DNA of 64,000 nucleotides. It comes from Arsenicicoccus sp. oral taxon 190. GTDB taxonomy: Bacteria > Actinomycetota > Actinomycetes > Actinomycetales > Dermatophilaceae. This document shows positions 35,172-44,085 of the stretch, in pieces; position 1 is the first letter of the stretch; every line of letters starts with the position of its first letter. Location: the NCBI RefSeq assembly GCF_001189535.1, contig NZ_CP012070.1, positions 1,426,001 through 1,490,000 of the forward strand, written 5' to 3'. A model generated the notes under the pieces. It had not been told where the DNA came from and ran no database searches. It saw nothing but the letters and a program-made list of their open reading frames with translations. The position numbers and the translations under genes were made by a program.

Positions 35172-37664
35172 ATGACGACCTCGATCTCGCTGGCCCTCGC
35201 CACCCTGCGGGGGCAGGCGCGGCGCCTCGTCAGCGTGCTGCTGGCCATCGGCCTGGGCGTGGCCTTCGTGGCCGCGACCCTGGCCACCGGCGACACCTTC
35301 CGGGCGTCGCTGACCCGCGACGCGGCCGGCTCCGTGGGGCAGGCCGCCGCCGTGGTCACCACCTCGCGCGACACCCACGGCTCGGGTCCGGCGACCATCC
35401 CCGCGGGGCTGCCGGACGCCATACGGTCGGCCCAGCCGGGGGCCACGGTGCGGACCGTGGTGACCGGTGGCGTGATGCAGGACCTCGGGGGACGCCAGGG
35501 GCACCTCGTCCTGCAGACGACACCCGCCCTGTCCGGGACCACGACGCTGGTGGCCGGGCGGCTGCCTGCGGCCCCGGGCGAGATCGCGCTCACCGAGAGC
35601 ACCGCGGAGTCCCGCCACCTCACGGTCGGTCAGGTCACGCGCCTGCTGCCGGCCGGGAGCGGATCCACGGCCGCGCAGGGCGACCGGGCCACCGTGAGCG
35701 CGCGCGTCGTCGGCGTGGTGCGGGCGGGCCGCGACGCTGTCCCGTCCCCGGGTCTCCCCACCGGGTTCGCCGCCGACCGCGACATCTGGGCATGGACCGG
35801 GCAGCAGGGCTACCGGACCGCGTATGTCGACACCCCCGCCTCGCCCACCGCCGTCCGGGACCGGGTCGCCGCCCTCCCCGCCGCCCACGGACTCGTCGTG
35901 CGCACCGGGGAGCAGGAGAAGCAGGCCCGGGTCGACGAGCTCACCCAGGGCAGCCAGATCCTCACCGGGATGCTGCTCGTCTTCGCGGTGGTGGCGGTCT
36001 TCGTCTCGGCGCTGGTCATCGCCAACACCTTCGCGATCCTGGTGGCCCAGCGGACCCGGCAGCTGGCGCTGCTGCGGTGCGTCGGCGCCGACCGGTCCCA
36101 GGTGCGCGGCTCGGTCGTCGCCGAGGCGCTGCTCGTCGGGGTGGTCGGCGCGCTCGCCGGCACCGCGCTCGGCCTGGCCCTGGCGGCCGGCCTGGTGCGG
36201 CTCTCCCAGGGCACCACCCTCGACCTGGGCCACCTCGTGGTGACCCCGCCCGCGGTGGTCGTGCCGCTCCTCACCGGCATCGTGGTCACCGTCGTCGCCG
36301 CGCTGGCGCCGGCCCGGGCGGCCACCCGCGTCGCCCCGCTCGCCGCGCTGCGGCCGACCGCCGTCACGCGGGTCAGGCGCGTCACCCGGGTCCGCCTCGT
36401 GGTGGGGTCGCTTCTGACGGCCGGTGGGCTCGCGCTGCTCGTGCTCGGCGCGCAGCGGCACGAGATGCTCCTCGGCGTGCCGGGTGGGCTGCTGTCCTTC
36501 CTCGGCGTCCTCGCCGTCGGTCCGGTCGTGATCCCGGCGCTCGCCCGCGCGGTGGGGGCGGTGCCGGCCAGGCTCGGCGGGGTGCCCGCGACCCTCGCGG
36601 TGGAGAACTCCCGACGCAACCCGGCCCGGGCCGCGGCCACCGCCGGCGCCCTGCTCGTCGGGGTCACCCTGATCACGATGATGAGCGTCGGCTCCGCCAC
36701 CGGCACCCGCTCGGCCACCGAGGCGCTCGACAAGAAGATGCCGGTCGACGCCCTGGTCTCGGCGCCGCGCGGCCTGTCCGGAGGCGACCTGCAGACGGTC
36801 CGGCGCAGCGGCGTGGTGCAGGCGGCGTCGCTGGTCAGCACCACCGAGGCCACGCTGCAGGCGGGGACGACGTCCTCGCGCAGCACCGTCACCGGCGCGG
36901 GTCAGGACGCCGCCGCCGTGTCGCGCCGGCAGCAGCTCCTCACCGGTCTCGACGACCACACCGTGCTGCTGCCCCCGACGCCGGGAGTCCGCACCGGGGA
37001 CCCGGTCACCCTCACCCACGGCTCGCGTCACGTGGAGCTGCGCGCCGACGTCTCGGCGGACCACGCCGAGGCGCCCGTCGTGACCGCCGCCACGCTCACC
37101 CGCCTGGACCCGCAGGCCCGGGCCACCGCCTGGGTCCGGCTCGCCGACGGCAAGGACGTGGGCGCTGCCGCCGAGCAGCTCGCCACGGACACGGCGGGCA
37201 TCCAGGGCGCCCAGGTCGAGGGCGTCGGCATCCAGCGGGCCGAGATGGAGCGCGTCATGGACATCGTGCTGCTCGTCGTCACCGGGCTGCTGGGGGTGGC
37301 GGTCCTCATCGCCCTGGTCGGCATCGGCAACACGCTGAGCCTGTCGGTGCTCGAGCGCACCCAGGAGTCCGGGCTGCTGCGGGCGCTGGGGCTGACCCGC
37401 GGCCAGCTGCGGACCATGCTCGGGCTGGAGGCCCTGACCCTCGCGGCCGTGGGCACCCTCGTCGGGCTGCTCCTCGGGGTCGGCTACGGCATCGGCGGCG
37501 CGCACGCGCTCTTCGGCGGCGAGATGCCCATCGTCGCCGAGATCCCCTGGGCCCGCCTCGGCCTCGTCGCCGCCGTCGCGCTCGGTGCCGGGTGGCTGGC
37601 GTCCGTCATACCGGCTCGTCGGGCGTCCCGGGTGAGCCCCGCCGCGGCCCTGGCCACGGACTGA
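35172..37664 (+). CDS. ABC transporter permease with two FtsX domains
   Basis: 830 residues. N-terminal membrane helix and large extracytoplasmic region, three helices near 250-400, a second extracytoplasmic part, and three C-terminal helices (FtsX domain, run SVLERTQESGLLRALGLTR). This doubled architecture is typical of actinobacterial exporters or lipoprotein-release-like machines paired with MacB-type ATPases. Start: ATG 35172, or GTG 35166 which overlaps the ATPase stop. Substrate unknown. Confidence 0.88.
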   Translation: MTTSISLALATLRGQARRLVSVLLAIGLGVAFVAATLATGDTFRASLTRDAAGSVGQAAAVVTTSRDTHGSGPATIPAGLPDAIRSAQPGATVRTVVTGGVMQDLGGRQGHLVLQTTPALSGTTTLVAGRLPAAPGEIALTESTAESRHLTVGQVTRLLPAGSGSTAAQGDRATVSARVVGVVRAGRDAVPSPGLPTGFAADRDIWAWTGQQGYRTAYVDTPASPTAVRDRVAALPAAHGLVVRTGEQEKQARVDELTQGSQILTGMLLVFAVVAVFVSALVIANTFAILVAQRTRQLALLRCVGADRSQVRGSVVAEALLVGVVGALAGTALGLALAAGLVRLSQGTTLDLGHLVVTPPAVVVPLLTGIVVTVVAALAPARAATRVAPLAALRPTAVTRVRRVTRVRLVVGSLLTAGGLALLVLGAQRHEMLLGVPGGLLSFLGVLAVGPVVIPALARAVGAVPARLGGVPATLAVENSRRNPARAAATAGALLVGVTLITMMSVGSATGTRSATEALDKKMPVDALVSAPRGLSGGDLQTVRRSGVVQAASLVSTTEATLQAGTTSSRSTVTGAGQDAAAVSRRQQLLTGLDDHTVLLPPTPGVRTGDPVTLTHGSRHVELRADVSADHAEAPVVTAATLTRLDPQARATAWVRLADGKDVGAAAEQLATDTAGIQGAQVEGVGIQRAEMERVMDIVLLVVTGLLGVAVLIALVGIGNTLSLSVLERTQESGLLRALGLTRGQLRTMLGLEALTLAAVGTLVGLLLGVGYGIGGAHALFGGEMPIVAEIPWARLGLVAAVALGAGWLASVIPARRASRVSPAAALATD

Positions 37665-37731
37665 CCCGGCCCGCCACCGGCGGGCGGGTCCGGCGGGTGC
37701 GACCCGGCCCGCCACCGGCAGGCGGGACCGG
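37663..37731. repeat. 38-bp tandem repeat at the permease stop codon
   Basis: GACCCGGCCCGCCACCGG begins at 37663 and again at 37701, with the following bases also similar; the first copy starts in the stop codon. Confidence 0.8.
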
Positions 37732-37794
37732 GGCCCGACCGACCGGACAGGGTCCAGGGTCTGCGCCTAGCCTGAGGTCAGGAGGTGGGGAACC

Positions 37795-38190
37795 GTGAGA
37801 GGTGAACGCGGGCACCTGGCGCACCTGCGGGAGCAGCTCGACCGGCTGGACCGGCGGAGCAGCGACCTGGTGGGGGCGCTCGGGTGGGACATCGACGTGT
37901 GGCTCGGCCGCGCGGTGCGCTCGGCCCGCGCGGCCCTGGACCGGCCCGGCCTCGCCACCGACCCCGAGGCCCTCGCCCGGACCACCCAGATCCTCCTGCG
38001 CGACCTGCCGGGCGCGCTCGCCGCGGCCCAGGACCCCGGCGAGCCGGACGTCGTGCGCCGCCGGCTGCAGCTGGCGTCGCTGCTCGCGGCCCTCACCGCC
38101 GAGCTGGGGGCCCTGGCACGCGTCGACGCCGCCCCCACGCGGGGGGCGGCCTCGGGGCAACCTCGGGATCAGGCCGTGCTCGGGCCCTGA
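37795..38190 (+). CDS. Hypothetical protein, helical
   Basis: 131 residues from a GTG with AGGAGGT upstream. Predicted mostly alpha-helical with charged and leucine-rich stretches (HLREQLDRLDRRSSDLVGAL at the start); no membrane segment or signal peptide. I do not recognise the family. It converges with the DUF4235 gene only 3 bases away. The TAGCCT about 15 bp before the ribosome site could be a -10. Confidence 0.55.
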   Translation: MRGERGHLAHLREQLDRLDRRSSDLVGALGWDIDVWLGRAVRSARAALDRPGLATDPEALARTTQILLRDLPGALAAAQDPGEPDVVRRRLQLASLLAALTAELGALARVDAAPTRGAASGQPRDQAVLGP

Positions 38191-38193
38191 CCG

Positions 38194-38508
38194 TCAGGCC
38201 TTGTTGGTGCGGGCGTCGATCTGGGCCTGCAGGTCCACGTCACCCAGGTCGTGGCTCTGGCGCTTGACCGCCGCGACGTAGCCCTTGGCGGTCTGCCGCT
38301 GCGCCACGAGGCGCGCGATGCCGATCACCAGGCCGGAGAACGCCGCGAACGCGAGCGCCTCCTTCCAGTCCACCTCGGGGTTGGTGGGGTCGGAGGGGGC
38401 TTCCTTGCCCGTGGCCTTCTGCCAGCCAGAGTTGACGATCTTGTTGGCGACGACGCCCGCGAGCATGGCGGCACCCGTCCCGATGAGCTTCCACACGTTA
38501 GGTCCCAT
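38194..38508 (-). CDS. DUF4235 family small membrane protein
   Basis: 104 residues. Starts MGPNVWKLIGTGAAMLAGVV, with a first membrane helix ending before KIVNSGWQKATGKEAP and a second about 60-80. This pattern is typical of the actinobacterial DUF4235 family, with no known function. The ATG at 38508 is preferred to upstream in-frame starts because homology begins there. Confidence 0.82.
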   Translation of the reverse strand: MGPNVWKLIGTGAAMLAGVVANKIVNSGWQKATGKEAPSDPTNPEVDWKEALAFAAFSGLVIGIARLVAQRQTAKGYVAAVKRQSHDLGDVDLQAQIDARTNKA

Positions 38509-38554
38509 GCGTTGAGTCTCACACGATTTTCGAGGTAGCGTCACGTTTCAACGA

Positions 38555-38640
38555 CAGGGGAGCGCAGATTGCGCTGAGAGTGCGGACAGATCCGCAGACC
38601 CTCGAACCTGATCCGGTTAGCACCGGCGAAGGGAGTCGAG
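38555..38640 (+). promoter_or_regulatory. TPP (THI-box) riboswitch
   Basis: The conserved aptamer blocks are present in order: CGCTGAGAG (from 38571), ACCCTCGAACCTGATC and the 3' strand TAGCACCGGCGAAGGGA. It binds thiamine pyrophosphate and shuts off downstream genes. No clear terminator hairpin with a U-run follows; with the ribosome site CAGGAGA 40 bases downstream, control of translation is more likely. Confidence 0.93.
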
Positions 38641-38695
38641 CTTCTCGAGGTGCCCGCGGGTGCCTTCCCTCTTGGTGACCGCCAGGAGATCTCGT

Positions 38696-39346
38696 ATGAC
38701 GTCCACCGCTATCCCCACCCCCACCCGCTCCGGCTGGTCGGTCCTCGCGCGCCGACCGCTGCTGTCCTGGCGGGGGATCGACCTCGTCGTCGGGGCCGTC
38801 CTCGCCGTCGCCCTGGGCGTGGCGTTCTGGGGCTGGGACACCTTCCTCTACCCCTTCGTCGGCCGCGCGGCCGACGTCTACCTCCCCATCGGGTCGCTGG
38901 TGCTCGGCGTCTGGCTGCTGCCGGCGGTCGCGGGCGCGCTGCTGATCCGGCGTCCCGGGGCGGCGCTCTACGTCGAGCTCGTCGCGGCGTCCGTCGAGGC
39001 CCTGCTCGGCAACAAGTGGGGGATCCTCGTGCTGGTCTCCGGGGTGCTGCAGGGGCTCGGCGTCGAGCTGGCCGTCGCCCTGTGGCGGTGGCGTCGCTTC
39101 GACCTGACCGCGGCGGTGGCCGGCGGCGTGCTGGCGGCGGTCCTGGAGATCTGCGCCTACGAGTGGTGGGCCTACGCGCCGGACCTGGCGTGGCCGCACA
39201 AGCTCGTCTACCTGGCCTTCGGCCTGATCTCGGGGGCCCTGATCGCCGGTGTCGGCGGCCGGGCCCTGGTGGCCGCGCTCGCGCGGTCCGGCGCCGTCGA
39301 CGCCTTCCCCCCGGCCCAGGAAGCCCGTGAGTCGCACCTCCGCTGA
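38696..39346 (+). CDS. ykoE: ECF transporter substrate-binding component YkoE
   Basis: 216-residue membrane protein with about six segments; RGIDLVVGAVLAVALGV and GNKWGILVLVSGVLQGLG match YkoE. It binds a thiamine precursor (thought to be hydroxymethylpyrimidine) and hands it to the ATPase/T-component. The TPP riboswitch directly upstream confirms the vitamin B1 link. ATG at 38696 with CAGGAGA site; the 3' end overlaps the next gene by 20 bases. Confidence 0.9.
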   Translation: MTSTAIPTPTRSGWSVLARRPLLSWRGIDLVVGAVLAVALGVAFWGWDTFLYPFVGRAADVYLPIGSLVLGVWLLPAVAGALLIRRPGAALYVELVAASVEALLGNKWGILVLVSGVLQGLGVELAVALWRWRRFDLTAAVAGGVLAAVLEICAYEWWAYAPDLAWPHKLVYLAFGLISGALIAGVGGRALVAALARSGAVDAFPPAQEARESHLR

Positions 39347-41630
39347 CCTGCCCGGCCTCGACGAGGGCCCGAGGGGGGCTCTCGTCGAGGTCGAGACCCT
39401 CACCTGGCGGCCCTACGGCGCCGCGGCCGCGGTCCTCGACGAGGTGACGCTGCAGGTGGAGCCCGGGGACCGGGTGCTGCTCGCCGGCGCCTCAGGATCC
39501 GGCAAGTCCACGCTGCTGCGGGCCCTGGCCGGCGTGCTCGAGGACACCGGGGGCGGTGAGCTCAGCGGCTCGGTCTCCATCTCCGGATGTGTCTCCGGCT
39601 CCGGCTCTCTCTCCGGCCCCGGGCAGGTCGGCCTGCTGCTGCAGGACCCGGGCGATGCCGTGGTCGCCCGGACCGTGGGTCGGGACGTCGCCTTCGGCCC
39701 CGAGTGCGCCGGGGTGCCGCGCGACGCGACCTGGGCGCGGGTGCACGCCGCGCTCGACGCGGTCACCTTCCCGTATGCCGCCTCCCACGAGACCCGGGCG
39801 CTGTCCGGCGGGGAGACCCAACGCCTCGCCCTCGCCGGCGTCCTGGCGCTGCGCCCGGGGCTGCTGCTGCTCGACGAGCCGTGCTCGATGCTCGACCCCG
39901 ACGCGGCCCGCGCGGTGCGCGACGCGGTCGTCGCAGCCGTGTCGGCCTCGGGGGCGACGCTCGTCGTGGTCGAGCACCGGCTCGAGCACTGGATGGACGT
40001 CTGCGACCGGCTGCTGGTGCTGGGCGACGGGGGCCGCGTCGTGGCCGACGGCCCGCTGCGACCGATGCTGGCGGAGCAGGGCGCGGCGCTCGCGGCGCGG
40101 GGTCTGTGGGTGCCGGGGGTCGCGGCGCCGCAGCCGCTGCGGGTCCCCACCGACCTGGTCGGCACCGACGACCCGGTCCTCGTGCAGGCGCGCCTGGACC
40201 GCGTCGAACGCGCCGTCCAGCCCGGGCTCGCGTCGTGGCAGGTCGAGCACCCGCCGCGCGTCGCCGTGAGCTCGGTGTCCCTGCAGGCCCGGCCGGGCGA
40301 GGTCGTGGCCCTGACCGGAGCCTCCGGGGCGGGCAAGTCGACGGTCCTGGCCTGCCTGGGCGGGCTCCTCGCACCGACGGCGGGCGAGGTCTCCCTGAGC
40401 GTGCCGGACCGCGCGGCGGCCAGCGGTCCCGACAGCCGTCCCGGCCTCGGTCCCGACAGCGCTCTCGATCAGCCTCGCACCTCGGCGGGGGACGCCGCGC
40501 ACCTCGGCTGGGTGGCGCAGCGCCCGGACCTGCCGATCGTCGCGCGCACCGTGTGGGACGAGTCCCTCGCCACGGCCCGGGCCCTCGGCCTCGAGGACGA
40601 CGCGGCCCGCGACCGGGCGTACGCCCTCCTGGACCTCGTCGGGCTGGGGGAGCGCCACGCCTCGGACCCCCACGCGCTGTCGGGCGGCGGGCAGCGGCGG
40701 CTCTCGATCGTTGCCGCCCTCGTCCACCGCCCGGGGCTGCTGCTGCTGGACGAGCCCACGGTGGGGCAGGACCGCCAGACCTGGGCGGTGGTGGCCGGGC
40801 TGGCGGCGGCGCACGCCGCGGGTGGCGGGACCGTGGTGATGGCCAGCCACGACCGGGACCTCGTCGCCCACGCGTCGCGCGAGCAGCCCCTCGCGCGGCC
40901 GGGCGGCCCCGTCGCGGAGCCGCGGCGTCGGGGGCAGGGGTTGGCGGCATACGCCTCGCCGTTGCCGTTGCTGCTGCTGAGCGTCGTCGCCGCGGTGGTC
41001 GGGCTGGCGCTGCCGGGCGTCGCGGCCGGCTTCGGGGTGCTGGGGGTGGAGCTGCTGGTCCTGCTCGCGCTGTGCGGGCTGCGGTGGCCGCAACCGGTGC
41101 TCCGGCTGGTCCCGCTCGCGATCGGCGCCGTGTCCCTGTGGTGGAGCAACTGGCTGTGGTCCGAGGCCCGCGACCCCGTCGCGGCGCTCCTGCCCGCCCT
41201 GCGGATGACGACCGCCGCGCTGCCCGGCGTCGTCCTGGCCGGATACCTCGAACCCTTCGCGCTCGGCGACGCGCTCGGGCAACGCCTGCACCTGCCGGCG
41301 CGGCCGGTGGTGGCGGCCACCGTGGCGCTGCAGCGGTTCGACGAGCTGCGGGCGACCGTGGGAGAGCTGCGCGCCGTGCGCCGGGTGCGGGGCGTGCTGG
41401 GCCGGGGGGTGCGGGACGCGGCGGGGCTGACCTTCGCGCTGCTGGTCCTGGCGCTGCGGCAGGCAGGTCGTATGGCGGTCGCGATGGAGGCACGCGGCTT
41501 CTCGTCGGCGGTGATGCGCTCCGGCGGCCGGACCTGGGCCGAGCCGGCGCGGTGGGGTCGCACCGACCTCGGGGTGGTGGCTAGCGCGCTGCTGGTCCTG
41601 CTGGCTGGGGCCGTGGGTCACCTGGCGTGA
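39327..41630 (+). CDS. ECF transporter fusion: double ATPase YkoD plus T-component YkoC
   Basis: 767 residues with three parts: a first ABC ATPase (Walker A AGASGSGKST, signature LSGGETQR, Walker B LLLLDEPCSMLDPD, about 20-260), a second ATPase (Walker A TGASGAGKST, signature LSGGGQRR, Walker B LLLLDEPTVGQD, about 290-530), and a membrane T-component (about 550-767) with the coupling helix region MAVAMEARGFSS. In Bacillus YkoD and YkoC are separate proteins, so the whole energising module is one polypeptide here. GTG at 39327 overlaps ykoE. Confidence 0.9.
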   Translation: MSRTSADLPGLDEGPRGALVEVETLTWRPYGAAAAVLDEVTLQVEPGDRVLLAGASGSGKSTLLRALAGVLEDTGGGELSGSVSISGCVSGSGSLSGPGQVGLLLQDPGDAVVARTVGRDVAFGPECAGVPRDATWARVHAALDAVTFPYAASHETRALSGGETQRLALAGVLALRPGLLLLDEPCSMLDPDAARAVRDAVVAAVSASGATLVVVEHRLEHWMDVCDRLLVLGDGGRVVADGPLRPMLAEQGAALAARGLWVPGVAAPQPLRVPTDLVGTDDPVLVQARLDRVERAVQPGLASWQVEHPPRVAVSSVSLQARPGEVVALTGASGAGKSTVLACLGGLLAPTAGEVSLSVPDRAAASGPDSRPGLGPDSALDQPRTSAGDAAHLGWVAQRPDLPIVARTVWDESLATARALGLEDDAARDRAYALLDLVGLGERHASDPHALSGGGQRRLSIVAALVHRPGLLLLDEPTVGQDRQTWAVVAGLAAAHAAGGGTVVMASHDRDLVAHASREQPLARPGGPVAEPRRRGQGLAAYASPLPLLLLSVVAAVVGLALPGVAAGFGVLGVELLVLLALCGLRWPQPVLRLVPLAIGAVSLWWSNWLWSEARDPVAALLPALRMTTAALPGVVLAGYLEPFALGDALGQRLHLPARPVVAATVALQRFDELRATVGELRAVRRVRGVLGRGVRDAAGLTFALLVLALRQAGRMAVAMEARGFSSAVMRSGGRTWAEPARWGRTDLGVVASALLVLLAGAVGHLA

Positions 41631-41685
41631 TCGCGCCGTCGCCGGGTCCGCCGGGGGCTCACCAGTGATGACGATGGGCCAGGGC

Positions 41686-42582
41686 TCAGGGGGCGTCGGC
41701 GGGTGCGGGAGCTGCGTCGTCGTCACGGCGGCGCCGGCGTGCCAGGACCAGCAGCAGAATGCCGAGCGCGGTCGCCCCACCTCCCGCCAGGAGCAGGACG
41801 ATCACCTCGGCGCCCGTGTGCGCCAGCGCGCCGGCCAGGGGGCTCGACGCGGAGCTGAAAGCATCGGGTGCCGCGTTGCGCGTGCCGCGGCTCGCGCGCG
41901 CGCCTCCAGCCTGGCCCTGACGGTGGGCGCCCCCGCTCGGCTCGCGCCCAGGGGCCGCTCCCTCGCCCGGGACGGCCGGGCTCACGGGTGAGGGGATGCC
42001 CTTGTCTCCGGTCGAAGGCGCCATCGCCAGGGAGACCGTGATGGGGGTGTCCCACACGCAGTCTTCTCCCTCGGCACTTCGGGTGCTGGACGGAAGCAAG
42101 GCGGCCAGCTCGACGCGCACGACGCGACCGGGTGCCACCGTAGCCGTCGCGAGCTCCGTCGCGGTCGTGCTCAGCGCCGCCACCGTCGGGTCGGTGGCTG
42201 AAGGGGCGGCAGGTCCGTCGATGCCTGCAGCGACCCTCAACAGGTTGGCGACCTTCCCTTCGCTGGCGAGCGGGTCGGGCAGCGAGGACAGGCTCAGCAC
42301 CGCTGTGTCCGGCGAGGCGTTCTTGACGTAGAACGTGCCGGTCACAGGCTTGCCGGGGGCGATGCGATGGCCAGCGGGGAAGATGCCACCAGCCAGGGTG
42401 GAACCCCACGGCCCGTTGGGACTCGACGACACCCTGAGGTAGACCAGCTCGTTGCTGGCGACGACGGCGCCCGTGGGGCGCGGCGTGCCGAGGGCGGCAG
42501 CCGTGCTCCCGGAGGTCAGCGGGGTCAGGGTTGTTGCTGCGATCCCCAGCGCGGCCGCGGCGGCGCGGGCCCGGCGGGTCAT
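41686..42582 (-). CDS. Secreted surface protein with LAHTG sorting signal
   Basis: 298 residues: signal peptide (basic start, hydrophobic stretch to about residue 33), a beta-rich domain of about 170 residues with the run GTFYVKNASPDTAVLSL, a Gly/Ser/Arg-rich linker, then LAHTG, a membrane helix and RRRRR. LAxTG is the motif cut by class E sortases of Actinobacteria, so the protein is probably attached to the wall. The ATG overlaps the signal peptidase stop (ATGA). Confidence 0.8.
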   Translation of the reverse strand: MTRRARAAAAALGIAATTLTPLTSGSTAAALGTPRPTGAVVASNELVYLRVSSSPNGPWGSTLAGGIFPAGHRIAPGKPVTGTFYVKNASPDTAVLSLSSLPDPLASEGKVANLLRVAAGIDGPAAPSATDPTVAALSTTATELATATVAPGRVVRVELAALLPSSTRSAEGEDCVWDTPITVSLAMAPSTGDKGIPSPVSPAVPGEGAAPGREPSGGAHRQGQAGGARASRGTRNAAPDAFSSASSPLAGALAHTGAEVIVLLLAGGGATALGILLLVLARRRRRDDDAAPAPADAP

Positions 42583-43214
42583 GGCGCGTCCTGCGGCGGG
42601 GCGTCTGCGTCGGCGACGGCGGCAGGCTGCTGGACCCGACGGGAGCGCAGCAGGCCGAGGAGCTGCCAGAGGGCGTAGGCGAAGAGGGCGCCGGCGACGA
42701 CGACGATGCCGCGGGACTTCTGGTCGCGGTTGAGGGCGTTGGCCAGGTAGCCGACCTTGGGCAGGTGGTAGACCACGACGCCCCGGATCTGCTTGACGGT
42801 CTTGACCTCGAGGTCCTCGCTGGGGTTGTGGGCGCCCTTGGTCTTGACGTGGTGAACGCCCTCGCTGTCCACGGACACCGACGTGATCCGGTGCGTCACC
42901 AGGCTGTTGTCGCCCGGGCGGGGCAGGAACGTGATCACGTCGCCGCGCTGCAGCGACGCGACGTCCTGCTCGGACTCGACGCGCTTGACGATGACCTGCG
43001 AGCCGATCGGGATCGTGGGCTCCATGGAGCCGGACAGGACCGTGAGCGGTACCCAGTGCATGACCATCGGTATGACGACCGTGAGGGCCAGCAGGCCGAG
43101 GGCGATCGTGGCGAGGCCACCGACGACGACGGAGATCGCGAGGCGGACCGGCGCCGGCAGGGCGGGGCGGGTGATGCGCCGGGCGCCGCGCGTGGCGGGG
43201 GCGGTGGTGCTCAT
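42579..43214 (-). CDS. SipW-type signal peptidase I (S26B)
   Basis: 211 residues with N- and C-terminal membrane helices. Catalytic serine in VLSGSMEPTIPIGS (Ser63) and, instead of a lysine, a histidine in SLVTHRITS (His108), the Ser-His dyad of the SipW/endoplasmic-reticulum type; RGDVITFLPRPGD is box D. It should process the alternate-signal-peptide protein encoded immediately upstream. ATG at 43214 overlaps the TGA that would end the upstream gene. Confidence 0.9.
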   Translation of the reverse strand: MSTTAPATRGARRITRPALPAPVRLAISVVVGGLATIALGLLALTVVIPMVMHWVPLTVLSGSMEPTIPIGSQVIVKRVESEQDVASLQRGDVITFLPRPGDNSLVTHRITSVSVDSEGVHHVKTKGAHNPSEDLEVKTVKQIRGVVVYHLPKVGYLANALNRDQKSRGIVVVAGALFAYALWQLLGLLRSRRVQQPAAVADADAPPQDAP

Positions 43215-43742
43215 CAGTAACCCTGCATGCCGGCCCAGCGTGGTGTTCTCGGCGTCGGTGCCGTTGGCGTTGCCGGTGGCGTAGGGCAGCGTGATCGTCA
43301 CGACGACGTCGTCGGTGCCGTTCTTCGCCGGGGTGAGCGGGTTGGCGATGGCGGTGCCGCCCTGGGAGATGGCGGTCGTCGAGGTGACGTAGGTCGCCAT
43401 GGACCCGGTCAGGGCAGAGTTGTCCAGCGCCAGGTTGGCCTTGAGGTTGGTGCCCACCAGGTCCGTGGTGACGGTGGTCTTGTAGGTGACGGTGTCGCCC
43501 GGGATCATCTTGAAGGTGGCCGGGTCGATGGTGGCGCCGTTCTGGTCGGTCCACGCGGCGGCGCCGACGGTCCAGTTGAGGTGACCGGCGGTGACGGCGC
43601 CGGTGCCGATCGTGGTCTTCTCGTACCAGTTGGCGAAGGTGCCGCCGCCACCGGCCAGCAGCGCGACGCCGAGGGCGCCGGCCACGAGGGCCTTCTTGGT
43701 GCGGGAGGACTGCTTCGGCTGGGCGAGGGTGGCGGTGCTCAG
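43214..43742 (-). CDS. SipW-dependent (TasA/camelysin-like) exported protein; one-base insertion near the 3' end
   Basis: About 175 residues: twin-lysine start KKALVAGALGVALL with GGGGTFANWYEK following, the hallmark of alternate-signal peptides; then a beta-sandwich (TFKMIPGDTVTYKTTVTTDL). Two oddities: in this frame the only start able to include the basic n-region is CTG at 43742, or an internal GTG at 43685; and the span 43742-43214 is 529 bases, one too many. At CTGGGCCGGCATGCAGGG an extra G puts the natural ending (AGMQGY then TGA) out of frame, so the frame reads through into the signal peptidase. Confidence 0.7.
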
Positions 43743-44085
43743 CCTGGTGGTCTTCCTTCGTGGTCATGGGGGGTGGTTTGTGGCTTCGGGGGCCGTTGTT
43801 TCATGCGGCTCGACACCTACGGTCAACGATTGGTTACGGGTGATCAACGACAGGATGTGATGTCCCCCCGTGTGGCTTAATGCCCGCGCGGCATGTCTGG
43901 GTGTGCCCGTGATCCACCCCACTCCTGCCCAGCCGGACCCGGACAAGGCACATTCGGACGTGAACGGACGCTCACCTTCGGGCAGTCCGCTCACCCTGGT
44001 TCCTGAGCGATGTGACGCGTGGTGGCGCGACCACGCGAGTACCCTCGGTAGTCATCACTAGCCCGCGCCCACCACGGAGGACACC
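43743..44085. promoter_or_regulatory. Divergent intergenic region (SipW operon / regulator)
   Basis: 343 bases with no gene. It is more AT-rich than its surroundings (43,780-43,880). It holds two TCAACGA direct repeats about 21 bp apart and, on the minus strand, a TTGACC ... TGAAAC pair with a 17-base spacer that could be the SipW operon promoter. The regulator on the right has a GGAGG ribosome site. Confidence 0.4.

Noticed and set aside
42579..43742. Natural fusion of a SipW substrate with its signal peptidase
   Set aside because: A one-base indel restores a normal stop and the overlapping TGATGA start, so the fusion is more likely a mutation or error than an ancestral gene. Kept as a finding rather than a feature.
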